From Hyphomicrobiales bacterium (GTDB taxonomy: Bacteria; Pseudomonadota; Alphaproteobacteria; Rhizobiales; Beijerinckiaceae), in NCBI GenBank assembly GCA_900299065.1, contig OMIJ01000226.1, positions 1 through 17,933 on the forward strand: a stretch of DNA of 17,933 bases. Reading direction: 5' to 3'. A program made the position numbers and the translations under genes. Under the pieces are notes generated by a model, which saw only the letters and a program-made list of their open reading frames with translations, was not told the DNA's origin and did not search any database. Positions 13,532 through 17,933 of this stretch are shown here, piece after piece. Each line of letters begins with the position of its first letter. Positions within the stretch are counted from its first letter, which is position 1.

Positions 13532-14593
13532 TCAGCGGGGTTTGGAGGAGAAGATCTCCTTGAATGTCTTTTGCCAGCTATCCTGTTCGTCCAAAGCCTT
13601 GGAAAAGTCAATAAAGTGCAGATCAATTCCCTGAGGCAGCGGCTTGACTTTCACATTGGAGGGATAGGATTGCTGCTCAAGATAGATCTTCTGCCCATCC
13701 GATAGGATAAAATCGAAGAAAAGAGCAGCCGCATGGGGGTGTGGCGCACGTTTGGCGATACCAATGCCAACAGGATGCACGACCAAGGGATCGAGATAGA
13801 AGAAATCAATCGGTGCGCCAGCCATTTTCATCTGCTGGACCTTATATTCATAAATGGCAAAGCTGAGGGGAACTTCGCCTGAAGCCGTCAAATTGGCTAA
13901 AAGCGTATGGCCCTTTCGCATGGATATGCCATTGGTCGAAGCGATTTTACGGAATAGATCCAGGCCATTGGGATCTTTCATGGATTTGATGACTGTGCCG
14001 AACCAGTCGCCATCATCCGATTCCGCACCCAATTTGCCTTTCCATTTGGGATCGGTGAGATCGGCCCAAGTTTTGGGCAGATCGGCCTTTTTAATCAGAT
14101 TGGTATTATAGGAATTGGCCTGCACTTGAAGGCGGGTGGCGGTATATTCGCGATGGGGCGGTATGCCCTGGGGTATAATATCCGCCTGAATGGGGGCATT
14201 GACGGATTGCAACATTCCCTCGCGGTGCATGGCTTCCAGATTGCCGCCGGATGTCTCGACCAGATCCATGACAAAGCGCCCGCCTCTGGCCTCTGTAATG
14301 GCGCGTTGGGCTATGCCTTCGGAATCACCACGCCAGAGCGTGATTTTGATGCCATATTTCTTCTCGAACGCAGCCAGATGGGTGGCCATATCCTCGACGG
14401 TGGCGGAGGAATAAAGCGTTGCTCCGCCCTCCTTTTTGGCCTCGGCGAGAAGTTTGTCGATCCGGTCGGGGCCCGCATAAGAGACAATGGATGAAATATC
14501 AGCCGGAGCTTGAGCCTGGGCTGTCAGACCACCTGCCAGAAGCGCAGGAGCTAGAAGAGTCGCATAGCTAATAAAGCGAGAGCTTGTCTGCAT
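13532..14593 (-). CDS. periplasmic extracellular solute-binding protein (iron/AfuA-like type)
   Basis: From the ATG at 14593 the protein has 353 residues and a signal peptide (MQTSSRFISYATLLAPALLA, cleavage after AQAQA near residue 29). The start is supported by GGGGGG six bases upstream; the frame reaches back to 14686 without a ribosome site. The mature protein resembles family 1/Fe(3+)-type substrate-binding proteins: AKKEGGATLYSSATVED (52-68), FEKKYGIKITLWRGDSEG, PKTWADLTDPKWKGKLG, and the late segment HPHAAALFFDFILSDGQKIY. Such proteins deliver iron, phosphonates, thiamine or organic anions to an ABC importer. No permease or ATPase gene lies beside it, so the ligand and transporter are unknown. 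A cupin gene follows in the same direction. Confidence 0.88.
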   Translation of the reverse strand: MQTSSRFISYATLLAPALLAGGLTAQAQAPADISSIVSYAGPDRIDKLLAEAKKEGGATLYSSATVEDMATHLAAFEKKYGIKITLWRGDSEGIAQRAITEARGGRFVMDLVETSGGNLEAMHREGMLQSVNAPIQADIIPQGIPPHREYTATRLQVQANSYNTNLIKKADLPKTWADLTDPKWKGKLGAESDDGDWFGTVIKSMKDPNGLDLFRKIASTNGISMRKGHTLLANLTASGEVPLSFAIYEYKVQQMKMAGAPIDFFYLDPLVVHPVGIGIAKRAPHPHAAALFFDFILSDGQKIYLEQQSYPSNVKVKPLPQGIDLHFIDFSKALDEQDSWQKTFKEIFSSKPR

Positions 14594-14791
14594 GATGATC
14601 CCCCCGTGAGATGCAAAGCCAATTTTGAGCACTTTTTTATGAAGCATAACGTCAGGGCGGAAATTCGCAAAGATAGAAAAATACAATTAAAATATGTGTT
14701 TTACAAAAAATAGCAATTTTCTTGTGTAGATAAATGACACGCTATAAGGAGTATCTTGCCAGTTTCCCAATCGGCTTAGTCAGGATTATTC
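14594..14791. promoter_or_regulatory. AT-rich divergent control region between the binding-protein gene and cysH
   Basis: This 198-base gap drives the binding-protein gene (-) and the cys operon (+). The stretch 14660-14740 is far richer in A/T than the surrounding genes. For cysH a weak pair TTGTGT (14722-14727) and TATAAG (14743-14748) with a 15-base spacer is possible. AGGA at 14782-14785 serves as its ribosome site. For the - strand several T-rich -35/-10 pairs are possible and none stands out. No riboswitch was recognised. Confidence 0.45.
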
Positions 14792-15535
14792 ATGGCCAAT
14801 GTCGCCCCTCTTTCAATACTTGCTGATGAGCTTGATCGCCAGTTTCAGTCTCTGAATGCTCTAGAGCGTCTGCGCCTGTTGGCCGAACATAATTTCGGCC
14901 GCATGGTTTTCACCACATCGCTGGGTCTCGAGGATCAGGCGATTACGCATATGATTGCCAGTGAGGGATTGCCAATCGAGATTGTAACGCTCGATACGGG
15001 TCGTTTGTTTCCGCAAAGCTATGATGTGTGGGCGGCGAGCGAAGAGCGCTATGGTCTGCGCATCAAGAGTTTTTCACCGCAGGCGCAAGCCGTGCAGGCT
15101 TTGGTTGCTGATCAGGGCATAAATGGATTTTACTATCTGGTGGAAGCGCGCAAGGCCTGCTGTCAGGTGCGCAAGCTTGAACCTTTAGCCCGCGCTTTGT
15201 CTGATGCCAAAGTGTGGATCACTGGTTTGCGTGCAGATCAATCGGATCATCGGCAAGGCCTAGGCTTCGTCAGCTTTGACGAGGGCCGCGGGTTGATTAA
15301 AGCCAATCCGATTTTTGATTGGAACCGCGATCAGGTGCTGGCATTCGTCAAACAAAATGATGTGCCGATCAATCCGCTGCATGAGCAAGGCTTTCTTTCG
15401 ATTGGCTGCGCTCCTTGCACAAGAGCTGTCAAACAAGGTGAGCCTGAGCGAGCGGGGCGCTGGTGGTGGGAGGATGAAGCGAAGAAAGAATGCGGCCTGC
15501 ATGTGCGCGAAGATGGCCGTGTGGTGCGCGCATGA
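14792..15535 (+). CDS. cysH: assimilatory adenylyl-sulfate (APS) reductase, thioredoxin-dependent
   Basis: CysH reduces activated sulfate to sulfite with electrons from thioredoxin. The 247-residue protein has the PP-loop-like TTSLGLEDQA (41-50), LDTGRLFP (67-74), TGLRADQS (144-151) and the catalytic C-terminal ECGLH with C234. It also has C123-C124 (KACCQVRKLEPL) and C206-C209 (IGCAPCTRAV). This CC...CxxC set binds a [4Fe-4S] cluster and marks bacterial APS reductases; the PAPS-specific E. coli enzyme lacks it. The protein is therefore expected to use APS directly, so an APS kinase is not needed. The ATG at 14792 has AGGA upstream. It is first in an operon and overlaps cysD by four bases. 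Confidence 0.95.
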   Translation: MANVAPLSILADELDRQFQSLNALERLRLLAEHNFGRMVFTTSLGLEDQAITHMIASEGLPIEIVTLDTGRLFPQSYDVWAASEERYGLRIKSFSPQAQAVQALVADQGINGFYYLVEARKACCQVRKLEPLARALSDAKVWITGLRADQSDHRQGLGFVSFDEGRGLIKANPIFDWNRDQVLAFVKQNDVPINPLHEQGFLSIGCAPCTRAVKQGEPERAGRWWWEDEAKKECGLHVREDGRVVRA

Positions 15536-16449
15536 CAGCCCTATCGCGTTTGCAAATGTCCCATTTACAAAAGCTCGAAGCTGAGAGCATTCACGTCTTT
15601 CGTGAAGTTGTCGCGACTTGTGAAAATCCGGTTATGCTGTGGTCGATTGGTAAGGATTCTGCGGTGCTTTTGCATCTAGCGATGAAAGCCTTTTATCCCG
15701 CACGTCTGCCCTTTCCGCTGCTGCATGTCGATACGACCTGGAAGTTTCGCGAAATGATAGAGTTTCGCGATCGACGTGCCCGCGAGCTTGGGTTTGATCT
15801 TTTAGTGCACATTAATGAGGAAGGCGTGAGAGCGGGGATCAATCCCTTTGACTCAGGTTCACGCGTGCATACTGATGTGATGAAGACGCAAGGGCTCAAA
15901 CAAGCGCTCGACAAGTGGAAATTTGATGCGGCCTTTGGTGGCGCACGCCGTGATGAGGAAAAGTCACGCGCCAAAGAGCGTGTGTTTTCCTTGCGCTCTG
16001 CCGAACATAGATGGGATCCAAAAAATCAGCGTCCCGAGCCATGGAATTTATATAATACACGCAAGCGCGCCGGAGAGAGTTTCCGCGTCTTTCCTTTGTC
16101 TAATTGGACCGAAGCGGATGTGTGGGATTATATCGCGCTCGAAAATATCGAAGTGGTGCCGCTTTATTTTGCCAAAGAACGACCTGTCGTTGAGCGCGAT
16201 GGCGCTTTGATCATGCGCGATGATGAGCGCATGAAATTGCTACCCGGCGAGAGCGTACACAATCGTATGGTGCGGTTTCGCACTTTGGGGTGTTATCCCC
16301 TGACAGGCGCGGTGGAAAGCCATGCAAGTGATTTGGCGGGGATTATCGCAGAGATGCGTTCCTCGCGCACATCCGAGCGGCAAGGGCGCGTCATTGATCA
16401 TGACGGCTCTGCGTCAATGGAACAGAAAAAGCAGGAGGGCTATTTCTAA
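15532..16449 (+). CDS. cysD: sulfate adenylyltransferase subunit 2 (ATP sulfurylase small subunit)
   Basis: CysD forms APS and pyrophosphate from ATP and sulfate, driven by GTP hydrolysis in its partner CysN. The protein has 305 residues from the ATG at 15532, which overlaps the cysH stop as ATGA. An ATG at 15556 is the alternative. Typical features are LEAESIHVFREV near the N-terminus, the PP-loop SIGKDSAV, HVDTTWKFREM, FGGARRDEEKSRAKERVFS and the C-terminal RQGRVIDHDGSASMEQKKQEGYF-like ending, all close to the family consensus. It is followed by cysN with a one-base overlap (TAATG at 16447-16451), so the two subunits are translated together. Confidence 0.96.
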   Translation: MTALSRLQMSHLQKLEAESIHVFREVVATCENPVMLWSIGKDSAVLLHLAMKAFYPARLPFPLLHVDTTWKFREMIEFRDRRARELGFDLLVHINEEGVRAGINPFDSGSRVHTDVMKTQGLKQALDKWKFDAAFGGARRDEEKSRAKERVFSLRSAEHRWDPKNQRPEPWNLYNTRKRAGESFRVFPLSNWTEADVWDYIALENIEVVPLYFAKERPVVERDGALIMRDDERMKLLPGESVHNRMVRFRTLGCYPLTGAVESHASDLAGIIAEMRSSRTSERQGRVIDHDGSASMEQKKQEGYF

Positions 16450-17905
16450 TGTCCTCAAATGTTGAAACCGGCAATCAGTCCATGTTGCGCTTTTTCACTT
16501 GCGGCTCAGTCGATGATGGCAAATCAACTTTGATTGGCCGGTTGCTGTATGAATCAAAAGCCGTGTTTGATGATCAATTATCGGCGCTGGATCGTGATTC
16601 CCGCAAATTTGGGACGCAAGGCGAGAATCTCGATTTTGCGCTATTGGTTGATGGCCTGTCGGCTGAGCGCGAGCAGGGCATAACGATTGATGTGGCCTAT
16701 CGATATTTTTCGACGCCGCGACGCTCTTTTATTGTCGCTGATACGCCCGGCCATGAGCAATATACGCGCAATATGGCGACAGGCGCTTCGACGGCAGATC
16801 TGGCTGTCATTTTGATTGATGCACGCAAGGGTCTTTTACCGCAGACCCGTCGCCATTCTTTCATTGTCTCGCTCTTGCGCGTGCGCCATGTGGTTCTGGC
16901 CATCAACAAAATGGATCTGGTTGGATTTGACCACGCCATTTTTGAAAAGATCGTTGCGGATTATCAGGCGATTGCCGGGCATTTGGATTTTGCCAGCATT
17001 ATGCCCATTCCGATTTCGGCGCGCGATGGTGATAATGTCACGCAGCGTTCAGATCGCATGGGCTGGTATCAAGGCCCGGTGCTGCTCGATTATCTCGAAA
17101 GCTTCGATGTCACGAGAGTGACTGACACACAAGGCGCCATGCACTTTCCTGTGCAATGGGTCAATCGTCCCAATCTGGACTTTCGCGGCTATGCCGGCAC
17201 GCTGGTGAGTGGATCGGTCAAGGTTGGCGATGAAATTCTTGTTCAGCCGTCGGGCCGACGCAGCCATATCGCGCGCATTGTCACGCAGGATGGTGATCTG
17301 CAACAGGCGGATCAGGGTCAGGCTATTACTTTGACCTTGAGAGATGAGGTCGATGTCTCGCGCGGAGATGTGATCTCTTTGGCGCATGCGCCAGCCAAGC
17401 AAGTGCAGGATTTTCAGGCTCAGCTGATCTGGATGGTTGAGCAACCGATGATGAGCGGGCGCGAATATATCATCAAACTGGCGAGTACCAGTGCCAATGC
17501 TACTTTGCGCACTCTGCATCATGCCATTGACATTCACACTTATGCACCGCGTCAAGCGCTGGCCCTGGCCATGAATGAAATTGGCTTGGTTCATCTGAGT
17601 GTCGATAAACCGCTTGTGGTGAGCGATTATCTTGATAATCGTGCTTTGGGTGGGTTTATTCTGATTGATAAACTCACCAATATGACCGCGGCGATCGGGC
17701 TCGTGGACAGCAGCGCGCAAATAATTTTCACTGCGCAATCAGAGACGCATGTCCCACAACACAGATTGCTTGAGCCGTTAAACAAGCTTTGGGGTGAAGT
17801 GGGCTCGCTCAAGCGCCATCAGTTCTGGCGGGCATGTAGTTGGCGTGTGATTTCAGCTGTGATCGTTTATGCGATAGCCGCTGCTTATTTTGATTCAGGT
17901 CACAT
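16449..17905 (+). CDS. cysN: sulfate adenylyltransferase subunit 1 with C-terminal membrane-like tail, partial
   Basis: CysN is the GTPase subunit of ATP sulfurylase. The ATG at 16449 overlaps the cysD stop. 485 true codons are visible before the adapter, without a stop. The G domain has GSVDDGKST (19-27), EREQGITIDVAY (73-84), DTPGHEQ (98-104), NKMD (153-156) and SAR (200-202). Domains II and III follow to about residue 430 (GLVDSS). Where CysN/CysC fusions continue into an APS kinase, this protein has LNKLWGEVGSLKRHQFW and then RACSWRVISAVIVYAIAAAYF (461-481). That basic, KRH...SWR-plus-hydrophobic pattern resembles DUF2061, a small membrane domain. Membrane anchoring is inferred. The gene is cut by the contig end. 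Confidence 0.93.
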
Positions 17906-17933
17906 CTGTCTCTTATACACATCTGACGCTGCC
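17906..17933 (+). other. Nextera (Tn5 transposase) sequencing adapter, not genomic
   Basis: CTGTCTCTTATACACATCT (17906-17924) is the Tn5 mosaic end used in Nextera libraries. The following GACGCTGCC continues with the synthetic adapter and not with any natural Tn5 sequence. It abuts the cysN frame and, if translated, adds the artificial residues CLLYTSDAA to the protein. The true contig ends at about 17905. Confidence 0.97.

Noticed and set aside
14594..14686. Upstream extension of the binding protein
   Set aside because: It would bury the signal peptide; the site at 14600-14605 supports 14593.
17049..17738. 229-codon open frame on the - strand
   Set aside because: It is antisense to cysN, whose GTPase motifs and co-linear operon are clear.
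16449..17905. CysN/CysC bifunctional fusion
   Set aside because: The expected kinase linker and P-loop do not appear after residue 430; a hydrophobic tail does.
17906..17924. Tn5 mosaic end as a sign of a natural transposon
   Set aside because: The next bases are the synthetic Nextera adapter and the sequence sits exactly at the contig end.

Overview
The window looks like a chromosomal contig end from an alphaproteobacterium, most likely of the Hyphomicrobiales (Rhizobiales) type. By eye about half of the bases are G+C. This placement is an inference from gene content: a C-type-lectin-like secreted protein, a beta-lysylation type EF-P module, a DUF3772/MscS channel and a cysH-cysD-cysN operon. 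No marker gene fixes the species. No tRNA, rRNA, CRISPR array, insertion sequence or prophage gene was found.

Left part (1-2305): a possible 3' gene fragment, then three small secreted proteins on the + strand (342, 875 and 1519), each with its own Shine-Dalgarno sequence and signal peptide. The third has a C-type-lectin/endostatin-like signature. A strong two-way terminator (2232-2257) separates it from the converging leuB.

Translation and leucine part (2306-6379): leuB and efp lie on the - strand. epmA and epmB lie divergently on the + strand and overlap by four bases. EF-P has the target lysine (K34). EpmB is the radical-SAM lysine 2,3-aminomutase that makes beta-lysine, and EpmA is the LysRS-like ligase that attaches it. 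Target and both modifying enzymes are therefore adjacent. EpmC is not in the window.

Envelope and miscellaneous enzymes (6441-12740): a large DUF3772 mechanosensitive channel, a CAP-domain lipoprotein, a class I glutamine amidotransferase-like protein, an SDR oxidoreductase, a 2-keto-4-pentenoate hydratase family enzyme, and an Asp/Glu racemase-family protein that seems to lack both usual catalytic cysteines. The racemase-like gene has a perfect 14-bp palindrome upstream; nine bases of it recur upstream of the hydratase gene.

Right part (12901-17933): a - strand pair of an orphan periplasmic binding protein and a cupin, then the + strand cysH-cysD-cysN operon for assimilatory sulfate reduction with overlapping genes. 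CysH carries the iron-sulfur cysteines of an APS reductase. The visible end of CysN does not run into an APS kinase. It runs into a basic, Trp-Arg-containing hydrophobic tail resembling DUF2061, which suggests a membrane-anchored ATP sulfurylase. The contig breaks inside this tail, and the last 28 bases (17906-17933) are Nextera sequencing adapter rather than genome.

The most promising unusual items are the CysN membrane-tail fusion and the cysteine-less racemase-like protein with its palindromic operator candidate.
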